Counted from the stretch's first letter, positions 37,958-49,640 are shown. The stretch: 64,000 bases of DNA from Pelagibacteraceae bacterium (GCA_008638225.1 VTPP01000003.1:1-64000), one strand, 5' to 3'. Translations and numbers: made by a program. Notes: generated by a model from the sequence alone, not told the origin.

Positions 37958-38553
37958 GCGGCAAACATGTAGCTAAAAATCAACCCAAAACTTTTACTTT
38001 TTCATCAGAAAACATTAAAAAAATGAAAGAGATTTTGAGCAAATATCCTGAAACTAGAAAAAAAAGCGCTGTAATGCCATTACTGTATTTGGCTCAAAAA
38101 CAAAATGAAGGATGGATTCCTTTGGTTGCTATTCAATATATAGCAGATCAATTAGATGTTCCTTATATCAAGGTTTACGAAGTCGCTACATTTTACACTA
38201 TGTATAATTTGGCACCAGTTGGAAAATATTTTGTTCAAGTTTGCACAACAACTCCTTGCGCAATAAGAGGGTCAGGAAAAATTATTGAAATGTGTAAAAA
38301 ACATATATCAGAAAAAGAAGGTCATTTAAGCAGCGATAAAAAAAGCTCTTGGATAGAAGTAGAATGTCTCGGTGCATGCGTAAATGCCCCGATGATTCAA
38401 ATTAATGACGATTACTACGAGGATTTAGATGCAGATTCTGCTGAAAAAATTTTTAAGAGTTTTAAAGATGATAATTTACCAAAATTTGGATCACAAAAAG
38501 GAAGAAAAGGATCTGAACCAATTAAACAACGATTAACTTTGTTAAAAAATTAA
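37954..38553 (+). CDS. nuoE: NADH-quinone oxidoreductase subunit E
   Basis: The 24-kDa-type subunit with [2Fe-2S] cluster N1a. The 199 residues include the helical N-terminal domain with [13 protein letters not shown] and the thioredoxin-like domain with cluster ligands in [12 protein letters not shown] and [12 protein letters not shown] Lys/Gly-rich tail follows. It is joined to nuoD by ATGA and its stop directly precedes the nuoF ATG. Confidence 0.97.
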   Translation: MSGKHVAKNQPKTFTFSSENIKKMKEILSKYPETRKKSAVMPLLYLAQKQNEGWIPLVAIQYIADQLDVPYIKVYEVATFYTMYNLAPVGKYFVQVCTTTPCAIRGSGKIIEMCKKHISEKEGHLSSDKKSSWIEVECLGACVNAPMIQINDDYYEDLDADSAEKIFKSFKDDNLPKFGSQKGRKGSEPIKQRLTLLKN

Positions 38554-39846
38554 ATGTTACAAGATAAGGACAGAATTTTTAAAAATTTATATGGAGATGA
38601 TAGTTTTGATCTTGCATCTGCCATTAAACGTGGTGATTGGGATGGAACAAAAACAATTATTTCTAAAGGTAAAGATTGGATTATTGATGAAATAAAAAAA
38701 TCTGAATTACGAGGTAGAGGAGGGGCTGGGTTTCCCACTGGCGTTAAATGGTCATTTGCTCCTAAAGAACCAAAAGAGGGAAGACCACATTATTTGGTTA
38801 TTAATGCTGACGAATCTGAACCAGGAACTTGTAAAGATAGAGATATCATAAGATATGAGCCACAAAAATTAATAGAGGGATGTCTTATCGCATCATACGC
38901 TGTGAGTGCACATGTTTGTTACATTTACATTCGTGGTGAATATGTAAATGAAGGAAAAGTTTTGCAACAAGCAATTAATCAAGCATATGAAAATGGTTAT
39001 TTAGGAAAAAATGCTGCTGGCTCTGGTTGGGATCTTGATATTTATATTCATTTTGGCGCAGGTGCCTATATTTGTGGAGAAGAAACTGCTTTATTAGAAA
39101 GTCTTGAGGGTAACAAAGGGCAGCCTAGATTAAAGCCACCATTTCCAGCATTAATTGGTCTTTATGGTTGTCCTACAATTGTAAATAATGTTGAAACTAT
39201 TGCTGTTGTGCCTACTATTTTAAGAAGAGGATCTGAGTGGTTCGCTTCTTTTGGAAAACCAAAAAATAGAGGAACTAAAATATTTTGTATTTCCGGAAAT
39301 GTAAACAATCCATGCAATGTTGAGGAGGAAATGAGTGTTCCACTTAAATATTTAATTGAAAAGCATGCCGGCGGTGTTGTAGGAGGCTGGGAAAATTTAC
39401 AAGCTGTAATTCCAGGAGGATCCTCTATGCCATTACTTCCTAAAAGCACTTGTGAAACTATTCTTATGGACTTTGATTCATTAATTGAAGCCAAAAGTGG
39501 ATTGGGCACTGCAGGAATAGTTGTTATCGATAAGTCCCAAGACATTGTCAAATGTATAGCAAGAATTGCAAGATTTTATAAACATGAGAGTTGTGGACAA
39601 TGCACTCCTTGTAGAGAAGGATCCGGTTGGATGTGGAGAATGTTAGAGCGTATTGGTAGAGGAGAGGCCGACATAGCTGAAATAGACATGCTAATGGATG
39701 TGACTAAGCAGATTGAAGGTCATACAATTTGTGCCTTTGGCGAGGGATCTTCATGGCCAGTTCAGGGTTTGTTAAGACACTTTAGAAAAGAAATGGAAGA
39801 TAAGTGTGATCCACAAAAATATTATTTAAGAGAAAATATTATTTAA
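38554..39846 (+). CDS. nuoF: NADH-quinone oxidoreductase subunit F
   Basis: The 51-kDa-type subunit that binds NADH, FMN and 4Fe-4S cluster N3. The 430 residues show the NADH site [14 protein letters not shown], the FMN-binding region [15 protein letters not shown] and [19 protein letters not shown], and cluster ligands in [15 protein letters not shown] with a later Cys in [10 protein letters not shown]. It lies directly against nuoE and shares one base with nuoG. Confidence 0.98.
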   Translation: MLQDKDRIFKNLYGDDSFDLASAIKRGDWDGTKTIISKGKDWIIDEIKKSELRGRGGAGFPTGVKWSFAPKEPKEGRPHYLVINADESEPGTCKDRDIIRYEPQKLIEGCLIASYAVSAHVCYIYIRGEYVNEGKVLQQAINQAYENGYLGKNAAGSGWDLDIYIHFGAGAYICGEETALLESLEGNKGQPRLKPPFPALIGLYGCPTIVNNVETIAVVPTILRRGSEWFASFGKPKNRGTKIFCISGNVNNPCNVEEEMSVPLKYLIEKHAGGVVGGWENLQAVIPGGSSMPLLPKSTCETILMDFDSLIEAKSGLGTAGIVVIDKSQDIVKCIARIARFYKHESCGQCTPCREGSGWMWRMLERIGRGEADIAEIDMLMDVTKQIEGHTICAFGEGSSWPVQGLLRHFRKEMEDKCDPQKYYLRENII

Positions 39847-41855
39847 TGCCAAAAGTTAAAGTAGACGGAATAGAGATTGAAGTTGAAAATGGTATTAGCG
39901 TTTTGCAGGCCTGTGAAATAGCTGGTAAAGAAATACCTAGATTTTGTTACCATGAAAGATTGTCCATCGCAGGCAATTGCAGAATGTGTTTAGTTGAGAT
40001 GGAAAAATCACCAAAGCCAGTTGCTTCTTGTGCAATGCCCGTTTCAGAAGGTCAGGTAATTTATACAAACACTGAAATGGTAAAAAAAGCAAGAGAAGGA
40101 GTCATGGAGTTTTTGCTTATCAACCATCCTTTAGATTGCCCGATATGTGATCAAGGTGGAGAATGTGATCTCCAAGATCAGTCAGTGAAGTATGGAGGAG
40201 GCACTTCAAGATACGAATTAAATAAAAGATCAGTTAAAGAAAAATACATGGGACCACTTATCAAAACACAAATGAATAGATGTATTCATTGCACTAGATG
40301 TATACGCTTTGCAGAGGAAGTGGCAGGTGTTCCTGAATTAGGCTCTATAAATCGAGGTGAAAATATGGAAATAACGACATATTTAGAAAAAACTTTAGAT
40401 AGTGAATTATCAGCTAACGTTATAGATCTTTGTCCTGTTGGAGCCTTAACCTCCAAACCTTATGCTTTTGAAGCTAGACCTTGGGAATTAACAAAAACAG
40501 AAACAATCGATGTAATGGATGCAGTTGGTTCAAATATTAGAGTCGATACAAAAGGCTGGGAAGTAAAAAGAATTTTACCACGAGTAAATGAAGATATTAA
40601 CGAAGAATGGATATCAGATAAAACTCGATATGCTTGCGATGGATTGTTAATTAATAGAATTGACCGTCCATACATAAAAAAGGATGGAAAATTAATTGAA
40701 TGTTCATGGGATGAGGCTTTCTTAAAAATTAAGGAAGAAGTTTCCAAAACGGCCAATGTAGGCGGCTTGGTTGGCGGAATGGTTGATCTTGAAACTATTT
40801 TTGCTTTGAAAGATCTTCTAATTAAAATTTCAGGATCCGCTTCGATAGATTTTAGACAAAAAGATTTTTATATAGATCCTTCTCATCTTTCTAATAATTT
40901 GTTTAATACTAGCATTGCTGGAATCGATGAATCTGATTTAATACTTTTGGTTGGTGCAAATCCTCGTTTAGAAGCAACTATAATTAATTCACGTATTAGA
41001 AAAAATTTTATTAATAAGAACACGGAAATTTTCACAATTGGCGATCCAGGCGACCAAACCTACAAAATTATATCTCTCGGAGATAATTTGAAAGTTTTGA
41101 AAGATATAGAAAATAATAATTCAATTTTTTCTGAAAAAATTAAAACTTCCCAAAAACCAATTATTGTTATTGGTGAAAGTGTTTTAAATTCTAAGCAAGG
41201 ACGTTTTGTTTTAGAAACCTCAAAATCTATATTAAAAAAAAATAATTCATTAAGTGGTTTAAATATATTGCATCAATCAGCATCTTCCGTTGGAGCTATT
41301 ATGCTCCAAGCTTACACCAATACGAATGAAGTATTAAAAAATGAAATTCTTTATTTAATAGGAGCTGACGAAATTAATATAGATACCAAAAATAAATTTA
41401 TTATTTATCAAGGAACTCATGGTAGTAAAAATGCAAAAATTGCTGATGTTATTTTGCCAGGAGCTGCTTACACAGAGAAAAATGGATTGTATGTAAATTT
41501 AGAAGGAAGGGTTCAGTCAGCATTTAAGGCTTCGTTTCCTCCAGGAAATGCAAAAGAAGATTGGAAAATTTTAAGAGCACTGTCTGATGTTCTAAATAAA
41601 CCATTAAAATTCAATACAATTGAACAATTGAGATCTAAAATGTTTGAATTCAATCCTGCATTACAAAGAATAGACCAACTACCATCAATAGACGTTAATA
41701 CTCTTGAAGTTGAAAATGTAGAAGTTATCGATTCAAAAGTAAACTATTTGCCTATTGATTATTATCACTCTAACGAAATAGCAAAATCATCAAAAACAAT
41801 GCTTGAATGCAAAATAGCTAGACAATCGTTGCAAAAAACAGGTACTGAAAATTAA
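39846..41855 (+). CDS. nuoG: NADH-quinone oxidoreductase subunit G
   Basis: The 75-kDa-type subunit, carrying three Fe-S clusters. In its 669 residues: [17 protein letters not shown] and a later Cys in VASCAMPV (N1b), [17 protein letters not shown] (N5 type, His plus Cys), and [12 protein letters not shown] with [11 protein letters not shown] (N4). The rest is a molybdopterin-oxidoreductase-like domain that has lost its cofactor role in the family. I see no extra CxxC set for an N7 cluster. It overlaps nuoF by one base. Confidence 0.97.
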   Translation: MPKVKVDGIEIEVENGISVLQACEIAGKEIPRFCYHERLSIAGNCRMCLVEMEKSPKPVASCAMPVSEGQVIYTNTEMVKKAREGVMEFLLINHPLDCPICDQGGECDLQDQSVKYGGGTSRYELNKRSVKEKYMGPLIKTQMNRCIHCTRCIRFAEEVAGVPELGSINRGENMEITTYLEKTLDSELSANVIDLCPVGALTSKPYAFEARPWELTKTETIDVMDAVGSNIRVDTKGWEVKRILPRVNEDINEEWISDKTRYACDGLLINRIDRPYIKKDGKLIECSWDEAFLKIKEEVSKTANVGGLVGGMVDLETIFALKDLLIKISGSASIDFRQKDFYIDPSHLSNNLFNTSIAGIDESDLILLVGANPRLEATIINSRIRKNFINKNTEIFTIGDPGDQTYKIISLGDNLKVLKDIENNNSIFSEKIKTSQKPIIVIGESVLNSKQGRFVLETSKSILKKNNSLSGLNILHQSASSVGAIMLQAYTNTNEVLKNEILYLIGADEINIDTKNKFIIYQGTHGSKNAKIADVILPGAAYTEKNGLYVNLEGRVQSAFKASFPPGNAKEDWKILRALSDVLNKPLKFNTIEQLRSKMFEFNPALQRIDQLPSIDVNTLEVENVEVIDSKVNYLPIDYYHSNEIAKSSKTMLECKIARQSLQKTGTEN

Positions 41856-41857
41856 TA

Positions 41858-42865
41858 ATGATAAGTGAATATTTAAATATTATTTTTTTTGATAGTCTTA
41901 AAATACTAGCGCTGTTAGTTCCGGTGTTAATTGCTGTTGCACTAATTGTATGGGTAGATAGAAGAGTTTGGGGGCTAGTTCAGTTAAGAAAAGGACCTAA
42001 TGTAGTTGGGCCGTTTGGTTTATTACAAACTGCTGCAGATGCTTTAAAATATATATTTAAAGAAATAATAATACCCGCAGGATCGAATAAAATTATTTTT
42101 ATACTTGCCCCGGTAGTCACCATGTCTTTAGCTCTGCTTGCATGGGCAGTTATTCCGTTTGGAGACAATTTATATGTTACAAATATTAATGTAGGAATTT
42201 TATACCTATTCGCCGTTTCATCTTTGGGAGTTTACGGTATTATCATGGCGGGCTGGGCTTCTAATTCTAAATATCCTTTTTTAGGAGCGTTAAGATCAGC
42301 TGCTCAAATGGTATCTTATGAAGTATCGATTGGATTAATTATTGTAACTGTTTTACTCTGTGTAGGATCGTTAAATTTAGTTGATATTGTTTTAGCTCAA
42401 AAAAATATTTGGTTTGCAATTCCACTATTTCCAATGTTTGTAATTTTTTTTATCTCTGCTTTGGCAGAAACCAATAGGCCCCCATTTGATTTACCTGAAG
42501 CAGAAGCCGAACTTGTATCAGGTTATCAAACAGAATACTCAGGTATGATGTACGCACTTTTTTGGTTGGGGGAGTATGCCAATATATTATTGATGTGTGC
42601 CCTTGGATCTATCTTGTTTTTAGGTGGTTGGTTGCCGCTATTAGATATTGCACCATTCAATTTAATTCCTTCACCTTTGTGGTTAATCTTTAAAATTCTA
42701 CTTCTATTTATTGTTTTCGCGTTAGTTAAAGCCATTGTGCCAAGATACAGATACGATCAGTTAATGAGATTGGGTTGGAAAGTATTTTTACCCCTCTCGC
42801 TATTCTGGGTAGTTTTGACAGCAAGTTTTTTATTTTATTTTAACTTATTACCGAACCAATCATGA
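41858..42865 (+). CDS. nuoH: NADH-quinone oxidoreductase subunit H
   Basis: ND1-type membrane subunit that holds the mouth of the quinone chamber. The 335 residues have about eight membrane segments. Conserved parts are [20 protein letters not shown] near the N-terminus, [18 protein letters not shown] with the acidic Glu and the cytoplasmic loop [20 protein letters not shown], followed by [16 protein letters not shown]. It begins 2 bases after nuoG and overlaps nuoI by 4. Confidence 0.98.
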   Translation: MISEYLNIIFFDSLKILALLVPVLIAVALIVWVDRRVWGLVQLRKGPNVVGPFGLLQTAADALKYIFKEIIIPAGSNKIIFILAPVVTMSLALLAWAVIPFGDNLYVTNINVGILYLFAVSSLGVYGIIMAGWASNSKYPFLGALRSAAQMVSYEVSIGLIIVTVLLCVGSLNLVDIVLAQKNIWFAIPLFPMFVIFFISALAETNRPPFDLPEAEAELVSGYQTEYSGMMYALFWLGEYANILLMCALGSILFLGGWLPLLDIAPFNLIPSPLWLIFKILLLFIVFALVKAIVPRYRYDQLMRLGWKVFLPLSLFWVVLTASFLFYFNLLPNQS

Positions 42866-43347
42866 AATTTAATAGAATTTTAAAAACAGTTTTTTTAAGC
42901 GAGTTTGTTGTTGGGCTGTTTTTGGCAATTAAATATATGTTTAAACCCAAAGCCACTATTAATTATCCATTTGAAAAAGGACCTTTGAGTCCAAGGTTTA
43001 GAGGTGAGCATGCTCTTCGTAGATATGCTAATGGGGAAGAAAGATGTATAGCCTGTAAATTGTGCGAAGCTATTTGTCCAGCTCAGGCAATTTCTATTGA
43101 CGCTGAACTGAAAGAAGATGGATCTAGAAAGACAACTAGATACGATATTGACATGGTCAAGTGTATTTACTGCGGTTTGTGTCAAGAGGCTTGCCCAGTT
43201 GATGCAATTGTTCAAGGTCCTAATTTTGAATTCTCAACAGAAACAAGAGAAGAGTTGTATTACGATAAAGAAAAACTTTTAGATAACGGAGATCGTTGGG
43301 AAAAAGAAATCGCTTACAATATTAAAACAGATAAACCATATCGATAA
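42862..43347 (+). CDS. nuoI: NADH-quinone oxidoreductase subunit I
   Basis: The TYKY-type subunit with two [4Fe-4S] clusters (N6a, N6b), leading electrons to NuoB. The 161 residues contain [18 protein letters not shown] and [18 protein letters not shown], two full CxxCxxCxxxCP motifs. [14 protein letters not shown] just before them is the standard lead-in. It overlaps nuoH by 4 bases and nuoJ by 1. Confidence 0.98.
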   Translation: MKFNRILKTVFLSEFVVGLFLAIKYMFKPKATINYPFEKGPLSPRFRGEHALRRYANGEERCIACKLCEAICPAQAISIDAELKEDGSRKTTRYDIDMVKCIYCGLCQEACPVDAIVQGPNFEFSTETREELYYDKEKLLDNGDRWEKEIAYNIKTDKPYR

Positions 43348-43964
43348 TGTTAGCTCACGCAATTATATTTTATTTTTTTTCCTTCGTTGCAATAGTTTCC
43401 TCTATTATGGTTATCTCAACAAAAAATACAGTTCACGCTGTTTTCTTTTTGATTTTAGATTTTGTTAGCGTTTCTTGTCTATTTATCATGCTTGGAGCTG
43501 AATTTTTAGGAATGATTACTTTAATTGTTTATGTTGGAGCGGTAGCTGTATTATTTTTATTTGTTGTAATGATGATTAATATTGATTTTGCAGAATTAAA
43601 GTCAGGTTTTTTAGATTATATGCCATTCGGACTATTAGTGGGGTTGGTTATACTGATAGAGCTTGGCATGATGGCCGTTTCATGGAAATATAAACCAGAT
43701 TTTGTTGTAAAGAATCCTATAACTACTACTGCAGCTAGCAATACAGAAAGTATTGGTTTGCTTATTTATACTGATTATATTTTTTTCTTTCAATTAGCTG
43801 GTTTTATTTTGTTAGTAGCTATGATTGGAGCAATTGTTTTAACATTTAGAAGAAAAGACTCTTTGCGAAGACAAGATATCACAAAACAAGTTTCAAGAGA
43901 ACGAGAAGATTCAGTCGAGCTAATTGAAGTTGCTAGCTCAAAAGGAGTTAGGATAAATGATTGA
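43347..43964 (+). CDS. nuoJ: NADH-quinone oxidoreductase subunit J
   Basis: ND6-type membrane subunit with five predicted segments, 205 residues. Typical parts are [21 protein letters not shown] and [25 protein letters not shown], the pi-bulge helix of the family, then a cytoplasmic C-terminal tail rich in Arg and Asp/Glu. It overlaps nuoK by 8 bases. Confidence 0.96.
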   Translation: MLAHAIIFYFFSFVAIVSSIMVISTKNTVHAVFFLILDFVSVSCLFIMLGAEFLGMITLIVYVGAVAVLFLFVVMMINIDFAELKSGFLDYMPFGLLVGLVILIELGMMAVSWKYKPDFVVKNPITTTAASNTESIGLLIYTDYIFFFQLAGFILLVAMIGAIVLTFRRKDSLRRQDITKQVSREREDSVELIEVASSKGVRIND

Positions 43965-44268
43965 AATAGGTTTGACCCATTATCTTTTTCTTTCCGTAGC
44001 GATCTTCACTATAGGAGTTGTTGGAATTTTTTTAAATAGAAAAAACGTTATTGTAATTTTAATGTCAGTTGAATTAATTTTGATATCTGTAAATATTAAT
44101 CTTGTTTCATTTTCAGTATATTTAAATGATATGGTCGGTCAAATTTTCACAATGTTTGTATTGACCGTTGCTGCTGCTGAGGCTGCTATTGGTCTAGCTA
44201 TATTAGTTGTTTTTTTTAGAAACAAAGGAAGTATTCATGTGGACGATATTAATTCACTCAAAGGTTAA
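43957..44268 (+). CDS. nuoK: NADH-quinone oxidoreductase subunit K
   Basis: ND4L-type membrane subunit, 103 residues with three membrane segments. The two buried Glu used in proton transfer are visible in [15 protein letters not shown] and [13 protein letters not shown]. It overlaps nuoJ by 8 bases and directly abuts nuoL. Confidence 0.97.
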   Translation: MIEIGLTHYLFLSVAIFTIGVVGIFLNRKNVIVILMSVELILISVNINLVSFSVYLNDMVGQIFTMFVLTVAAAEAAIGLAILVVFFRNKGSIHVDDINSLKG

Positions 44269-46182
44269 ATGATGGCTTATTTCTTAGTTTTTTTACCGTT
44301 AATTGCTTCTTTCGTTGTTGGTTTCTTTGGAAGAAGTTTAGGTGACAAATTATCTCAAATTATAACATGTGTATGTGTAGTTATATCTGCTTTTTTATCT
44401 ATTTACATTTTTTCTGATGTTGCGCTCCATTCTAAAATTTATAATTATAAAATCCTAAGTTGGATTTCCTCAGGAAACCTGGTGATTAATTGGTCTATAT
44501 ATATAGACACCTTAACTTCTGTAATGTTAGTTGTTGTTACTTCGGTATCGGCATTGGTTCATATTTACTCTATCGGTTACATGAGTCACGATCCAGACAA
44601 ACCTCGTTTCATGTCCTACCTGTCATTATTTACTTTTATGATGTTAATGTTGGTTACTGCAGATAATTTTTTGCAATTATTTTTCGGATGGGAAGGGGTT
44701 GGTTTGGCATCTTACCTTTTGATAGGTTTTTGGTACAAAAAAAAATCTGCGAATGCTGCTGCAATAAAAGCTTTTGTTGTCAATAGAGTAGGAGATTTTG
44801 GCTTGGCTATAGGTATTTTTTTAATCTTTAAATATCTTGGAGACATAAATTTCATTGATGTATTTAAAAATATTTCAACTATCAAAGAGAAAAATATAAT
44901 TATTTTTGGATTAGAAGCGCCACTAATTAATTTTATTTGCGTTTTTTTATTTATAGGAGCTATGGGTAAATCTGCTCAAATATTTTTACATACATGGCTA
45001 CCAGATGCTATGGAAGGACCAACACCTGTATCTGCTTTAATACATGCTGCCACCATGGTTACAGCTGGAGTTTTTTTAGTAGTTAGATGTTCTCCTATAT
45101 TTGAATATTCGCAGTTTGCTCTAAATATGATTGTGATTGTTGGTGCTACCACTGCCTTTTTTGCTGCAACTGTCGGTCTTGTTCAAAACGATATTAAAAG
45201 AGTTATTGCCTACTCAACTTGCAGTCAACTTGGTTATATGTTTTTCGCAGTTGGACTTGGCGCTTATCATATAGCTATTTTTCATTTATTTACTCATGCT
45301 TTTTTCAAAGCGTTATTATTTCTTGGTGCCGGTTCGGTAATTCATGCATTTCATGAAGAGCAGGATATGAGGCATATGGGAGGAGTGTGGAAAAAAATTC
45401 CTTATACTTATTCTTTAATGATAATTGGCACTTTGGCGCTTACCGGATTTCCAATGCTTGCGGGCTTCTTTTCAAAAGACGCAATTATTGAGGCTGCTTA
45501 CGGATCCCAGAATATATTCGCTGGCTACGCTGTTACAATAGGAGTTGTTACAGCTTTTATGACCTCTTTATATTCATGGAGATTGATTTTTTTAACGTTT
45601 CACGGAAATTTTAACAATAAACACACTGATATTTCGAAAGTTCATGACTCGCCATTGGTAATGATAATACCACTTATTCTCTTATCGTTTGGGGCAATTT
45701 TTTCCGGTTATTTATTTAAAGAATATTTTATAGGAATTCATTATGTTCAATTTTGGAATAATTCAATCTTTTTTGTTAAAGAATTTGTTTTGCATCATCC
45801 ACCATTATGGTTCATTTTATTAACACCAGTATTAGTTATTTCCGCAATACCTCTGGCTTATCTATTTTTTGTTAAAGATAAAAAATATTTGGATCAATTT
45901 ATTTCTGTCAATCAACCTCTGTACAATTTTTTAGTTAATAAATGGTATTTTGATGAGCTTTATGATTTTTTATTCGTAAGACCAGCAAAAAAAATAGGAC
46001 AGTTTTTTTGGAAAACTGGAGACGGAATGATTATAGATGGTTTTGGTCCTGATGGCCTAACTAAAATTGTAAAAATGGTCTCCGATAAAGCAGTGCAGTT
46101 TCAAACTGGATTTTTGTATCATTATGCCTTTGTTATTTTAATCGGATTATCTCTCTTATTAACTTACTTCATGATTTTTTAA
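44269..46182 (+). CDS. nuoL: NADH-quinone oxidoreductase subunit L
   Basis: ND5-type antiporter-like proton-pumping subunit, 637 residues, about 16 membrane segments. Conserved parts are YMSHDPDKPRFMSYLSLF, FFGWEGVGLASYLLIGFWY with the key Glu, GAMGKSAQIFLHTWLPDAMEGPTP split here as GKSAQIFLHTWLPDA, and AYSTCSQLGYMF. The long C-terminal part carries the lateral helix. The frame starts with two Met codons (44269 and 44272), so the start is uncertain by one codon. Confidence 0.97.
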   Translation: MMAYFLVFLPLIASFVVGFFGRSLGDKLSQIITCVCVVISAFLSIYIFSDVALHSKIYNYKILSWISSGNLVINWSIYIDTLTSVMLVVVTSVSALVHIYSIGYMSHDPDKPRFMSYLSLFTFMMLMLVTADNFLQLFFGWEGVGLASYLLIGFWYKKKSANAAAIKAFVVNRVGDFGLAIGIFLIFKYLGDINFIDVFKNISTIKEKNIIIFGLEAPLINFICVFLFIGAMGKSAQIFLHTWLPDAMEGPTPVSALIHAATMVTAGVFLVVRCSPIFEYSQFALNMIVIVGATTAFFAATVGLVQNDIKRVIAYSTCSQLGYMFFAVGLGAYHIAIFHLFTHAFFKALLFLGAGSVIHAFHEEQDMRHMGGVWKKIPYTYSLMIIGTLALTGFPMLAGFFSKDAIIEAAYGSQNIFAGYAVTIGVVTAFMTSLYSWRLIFLTFHGNFNNKHTDISKVHDSPLVMIIPLILLSFGAIFSGYLFKEYFIGIHYVQFWNNSIFFVKEFVLHHPPLWFILLTPVLVISAIPLAYLFFVKDKKYLDQFISVNQPLYNFLVNKWYFDELYDFLFVRPAKKIGQFFWKTGDGMIIDGFGPDGLTKIVKMVSDKAVQFQTGFLYHYAFVILIGLSLLLTYFMIF

Positions 46183-46185
46183 ACG

Positions 46186-47688
46186 ATGAACTTACCAATT
46201 TTAACAATTATTATATTCCTTCCTTTGATTGGAGTTCTTTTTATCCTGTTAACAAAAGGTGATGAAAAAAAAGTTAATCAAATTTGTTTTAACGTTTCTT
46301 TACTAACCTCCTTCTTAGTATTTATTTTATCATTACTTTTATGGAGTAACTTTGATCCTAATTCAGCTGAATTTCAATTTATTGAAGAGCAACCATGGAT
46401 AGGAAACATCATTAAATATAAAGTTGGTGTTGACGGTATTAGTATTTTGTTTGTTGTTTTGACTTCTCTAATTATTCCACTCTGTATTATTGCCACTTCC
46501 AATAGCGTTAAATTTAGACAAAAAGATTTCTTAATTGCCCTTTTGTTAATGCAAACTATGATGCTTGGTGTTTTTTGTTCACTCGATATTTTTATTTTTT
46601 ATTTATTTTTTGAAGCAGGATTGATTCCTATGTTTTTAATCATTGGTATTTGGGGAGGAATAAGAAGAGTATACTCAGCATTTAAATTTTTTTTATACAC
46701 GTTATTTGGTTCTGTTTTCATGCTAATAGCTATTATTTTTATATATTTAAAAGCAGGAACCACAGACATTCAAGAATTATTGAAATTTGATATTGATGCT
46801 AAATATCAATATTGGTTATGGCTTGGTTTTTTTACCTCGTTTGCAGTCAAAACACCCATGTGGCCTGTACACACTTGGTTGCCAGATGCTCACGTTGAAG
46901 CTCCAACATCAGGTTCAGTTATTCTAGCTGCGATTTTGCTTAAAATGGCAGGGTATGGTTTTATTAGATTTTCCTTAGGATTTTTTCCGGTAGCTTCATA
47001 TTATTTTGCTCCATTGATTTTTACATTGAGTATTATTGGTATTATTTACACATCGCTAGTTGCTCTGATGCAAAAAGACATGAAAAAATTAATTGCTTAC
47101 TCATCAGTCGCGCATATGGGGTTTGTGACTATCGGAATATTTGCTTTTAATTCCCAAGGTATTGAGGGAAGTATATTTCAAATGATTAGTCATGGAATAG
47201 TTTCAGCTGCATTATTTTTAAGCGTCGGAGTTATTTATGACCGAATGCATACTAGAGAAATTGCAGATTACGGTGGTGTTGTAAATACAATGCCTAAATA
47301 CTCAATATTTTTTATGGTTTTTATATTAGCTAGCTTAGGCTTGCCAGGTACCAGTGGTTTTATTGGGGAGTTTTTAGTCTTAATCGGTGTTTTTAAGGTA
47401 AATTATTTAGTATCACTTTTAGCAGCCACAGGAGTTGTGCTCTCAGCTTGTTATAGCTTGTGGCTCTATAGAAGGGTTGTCTTTGGTGAAATGACTAATG
47501 ATAACGTAAGAAGTCTTAAAGACATAAATAAATTTGAAGTTATGACTTTATTACCATTATTAATTTTAACAATTGTTCTTGGTATTTTTCCAAATATAAT
47601 TTTAGATACTATATCAACTAGTGTTGAAAATGTTGTAACGATTTACAATTCAAAAATTTCATTATTAAATCAAACGAATATTAAATAA
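46186..47688 (+). CDS. nuoM: NADH-quinone oxidoreductase subunit M
   Basis: ND4-type antiporter-like subunit, 500 residues, about 14 membrane segments. Visible are KYKVGVDGISILFVVLTSL, YLFFEAGLIPMFLIIGIWGG with the key Glu, KTPMWPVHTWLPDAHVEAPT, and IAYSSVAHMGFVTIGIF. It starts 3 bases after nuoL and ends 2 bases before nuoN. Confidence 0.97.
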   Translation: MNLPILTIIIFLPLIGVLFILLTKGDEKKVNQICFNVSLLTSFLVFILSLLLWSNFDPNSAEFQFIEEQPWIGNIIKYKVGVDGISILFVVLTSLIIPLCIIATSNSVKFRQKDFLIALLLMQTMMLGVFCSLDIFIFYLFFEAGLIPMFLIIGIWGGIRRVYSAFKFFLYTLFGSVFMLIAIIFIYLKAGTTDIQELLKFDIDAKYQYWLWLGFFTSFAVKTPMWPVHTWLPDAHVEAPTSGSVILAAILLKMAGYGFIRFSLGFFPVASYYFAPLIFTLSIIGIIYTSLVALMQKDMKKLIAYSSVAHMGFVTIGIFAFNSQGIEGSIFQMISHGIVSAALFLSVGVIYDRMHTREIADYGGVVNTMPKYSIFFMVFILASLGLPGTSGFIGEFLVLIGVFKVNYLVSLLAATGVVLSACYSLWLYRRVVFGEMTNDNVRSLKDINKFEVMTLLPLLILTIVLGIFPNIILDTISTSVENVVTIYNSKISLLNQTNIK

Positions 47689-47690
47689 AT

Positions 47691-49109
47691 ATGGACAATC
47701 TTAACTTAATTTATCCTGAGCTTTTTATTGGAATTTTTCTAATGGTATTATTGATAGTTGGAGTTTTTAAAAAGAATAGTTTTAATTTAATTAGTAAATT
47801 TACAGCACTCTCTTTGCTAGTTGCGATACCTATGGTTTATATTAATGATAATGTGTCTGTTAAACTTTTTAGTAACAACTACATAATTGACGAGCTATCC
47901 TCTTTTTTAAAAATACTAATTTTAGCATCAAGCGCATTCGCTTTATTTTTTACAAATCAATACATTAAAGACAATAAAATAGACCAGTTTGAATATCCTA
48001 TTTTAATTATGTCTGCTATTTTAGGAATGTTCGTAATGGTTAGTTCTAATAATTTAATTGGACTATATTTGGGTATTGAATTGCAATCTTTGTCTCTTTA
48101 TGTTCTAGCTTCTTTAAGTAGAGATTCAGTCAAATCAACAGAGGCTGGTGTTAAATATTTTGTGTTAGGTGCTTTATCATCTGGACTTTTGCTTTATGGC
48201 TGTTCTTTAATTTATGGTTTTACTGGATCAACAAATTATTACATTATTGCTGAAAATTTTGACTCACGTAATTTAGGATTATTATTTGGACTCGTATTTA
48301 TTCTTATTGGTTTAGCTTTTAAAATTTCAGCGGTTCCATTTCACATGTGGACACCAGATGTATACGAAGGAGCCCCAACATCTGTAACTGCTTTTTTTGC
48401 ACTAGCCCCAAAAGTTGCAGGTTTTGGCGCTATTATTAGAATTTTATATGTAGCTTTTGGAAATGTTTTTGTAGAGTGGCAAATAATTCTTATTTTTATA
48501 TCTGTGGCTTCAATGATTTTGGGAGCTGTTGCAGCGATAGGTCAAACTAATATTAAAAGACTTATGGCTTATAGTAGCATTAGTCATATGGGTTATGGAT
48601 TGGCTGGCTTAGCTACTGGAATAGACGAGGGAGTATCTGCATCAATTCTTTATATTTTTCTTTATGTTGTGATGAATATAGGCAGCTTTGTATGTATTTT
48701 AATTATGAAAAGAAAAAATATCTATTTTGAAAACATAAGAGATTTGTCTGGTTTATCCAAAAACCATCCAGTCATTGCCTTTTCTTTCACAGTCTTCCTA
48801 TTTTCTCTTGCTGGAATTCCACCATTAGCAGGTTTTTTTGCAAAATTTTATATTTTTATGGCTGTTATAAAAGCAGAACTTTTTGCTCTGGCAGTTATTG
48901 GATTGGTAACATCTGTTATTTCTGCTTTTTATTATCTTAAAATAATTAAAATTATATATTTTGATCCGGAACAGGAAAAATTTGATTCTATCACAAGCAA
49001 AGGTATTAAAGTTTCTTTAACTTTTTCAACTCTATTAATTTTATTTTATTTCCTTAACCCATCTATCTTGAATTACTTTGTTAATATTGCCTCGAAAGCA
49101 GTTCAGTAA
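47691..49109 (+). CDS. nuoN: NADH-quinone oxidoreductase subunit N
   Basis: ND2-type antiporter-like subunit, 472 residues, about 14 membrane segments. Seen: NNLIGLYLGIELQSLSLYVL with the key Glu, STEAGVKYFVLGALSSGLLLY, KISAVPFHMWTPDVYEGAPT and RLMAYSSISHMGYGLAGL. It is the last nuo gene, followed after 6 bases by birA without a visible terminator. Confidence 0.97.
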   Translation: MDNLNLIYPELFIGIFLMVLLIVGVFKKNSFNLISKFTALSLLVAIPMVYINDNVSVKLFSNNYIIDELSSFLKILILASSAFALFFTNQYIKDNKIDQFEYPILIMSAILGMFVMVSSNNLIGLYLGIELQSLSLYVLASLSRDSVKSTEAGVKYFVLGALSSGLLLYGCSLIYGFTGSTNYYIIAENFDSRNLGLLFGLVFILIGLAFKISAVPFHMWTPDVYEGAPTSVTAFFALAPKVAGFGAIIRILYVAFGNVFVEWQIILIFISVASMILGAVAAIGQTNIKRLMAYSSISHMGYGLAGLATGIDEGVSASILYIFLYVVMNIGSFVCILIMKRKNIYFENIRDLSGLSKNHPVIAFSFTVFLFSLAGIPPLAGFFAKFYIFMAVIKAELFALAVIGLVTSVISAFYYLKIIKIIYFDPEQEKFDSITSKGIKVSLTFSTLLILFYFLNPSILNYFVNIASKAVQ

Positions 49110-49115
49110 TTATCA

Positions 49116-49640
49116 ATGTTAGGTTCAATTTATTATTACGATATTGTTAAAAACACTAATGACGAAGCTAAGAATTTAGTAGAAAATTTTAATGTAATTT
49201 CCGGATTAGTTGTTGCAGATAATCAGCAAGCTGGAAGAGGTCGGTTTGGAAAAAAATGGAATTCAATAAAAGGAAATTTTATGGGTTCTTTATTTTTTCC
49301 AGTGAAAAATTATGATGAAATTAATATTATGCAATATCATTCTTTGAATATTATTTTGAAGTGTTTAAAAAAAATTTTTAAAAAAAATATTTTTAAAATA
49401 AAAGAACCAAATGATATTTTGATTAATCACAAAAAAGTATCAGGAATTCTTATAGAAAGTTTTCTGTTTTACAATCAATTGTATGTTATCATTGGCATAG
49501 GCATAAATATGACAAAGCATCCAAAAATAATCGGTTACAAAACTACAAATCTGCATAAAGAATTTAAAATAAAAATTGGTATATTAGAATTTTCTAAAAT
49601 TTTATTAAAGGAAATGGAAAGCAATTGTACATGTTCTTAA
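49116..49640 (+). CDS. birA: Biotin--[acetyl-CoA carboxylase] ligase, minimal form
   Basis: Joins biotin to AccB. The 174 residues hold little more than the catalytic core: TNDEAKNLVEN, the biotinyl-AMP loop GRGRFGKKWNS, and KEPNDILINHKKVSGILIES with the catalytic Lys, then IGIGINM. The usual KWPNDI reads KEPNDI here. No N-terminal repressor domain is present, so it is not a BirA repressor, and the C-terminal SH3-like domain is missing or greatly reduced. The reading frame ends in CTCS with a stop inside the coaX start region. Position between nuoN and coaX is conserved in Alphaproteobacteria. Confidence 0.9.
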   Translation: MLGSIYYYDIVKNTNDEAKNLVENFNVISGLVVADNQQAGRGRFGKKWNSIKGNFMGSLFFPVKNYDEINIMQYHSLNIILKCLKKIFKKNIFKIKEPNDILINHKKVSGILIESFLFYNQLYVIIGIGINMTKHPKIIGYKTTNLHKEFKIKIGILEFSKILLKEMESNCTCS

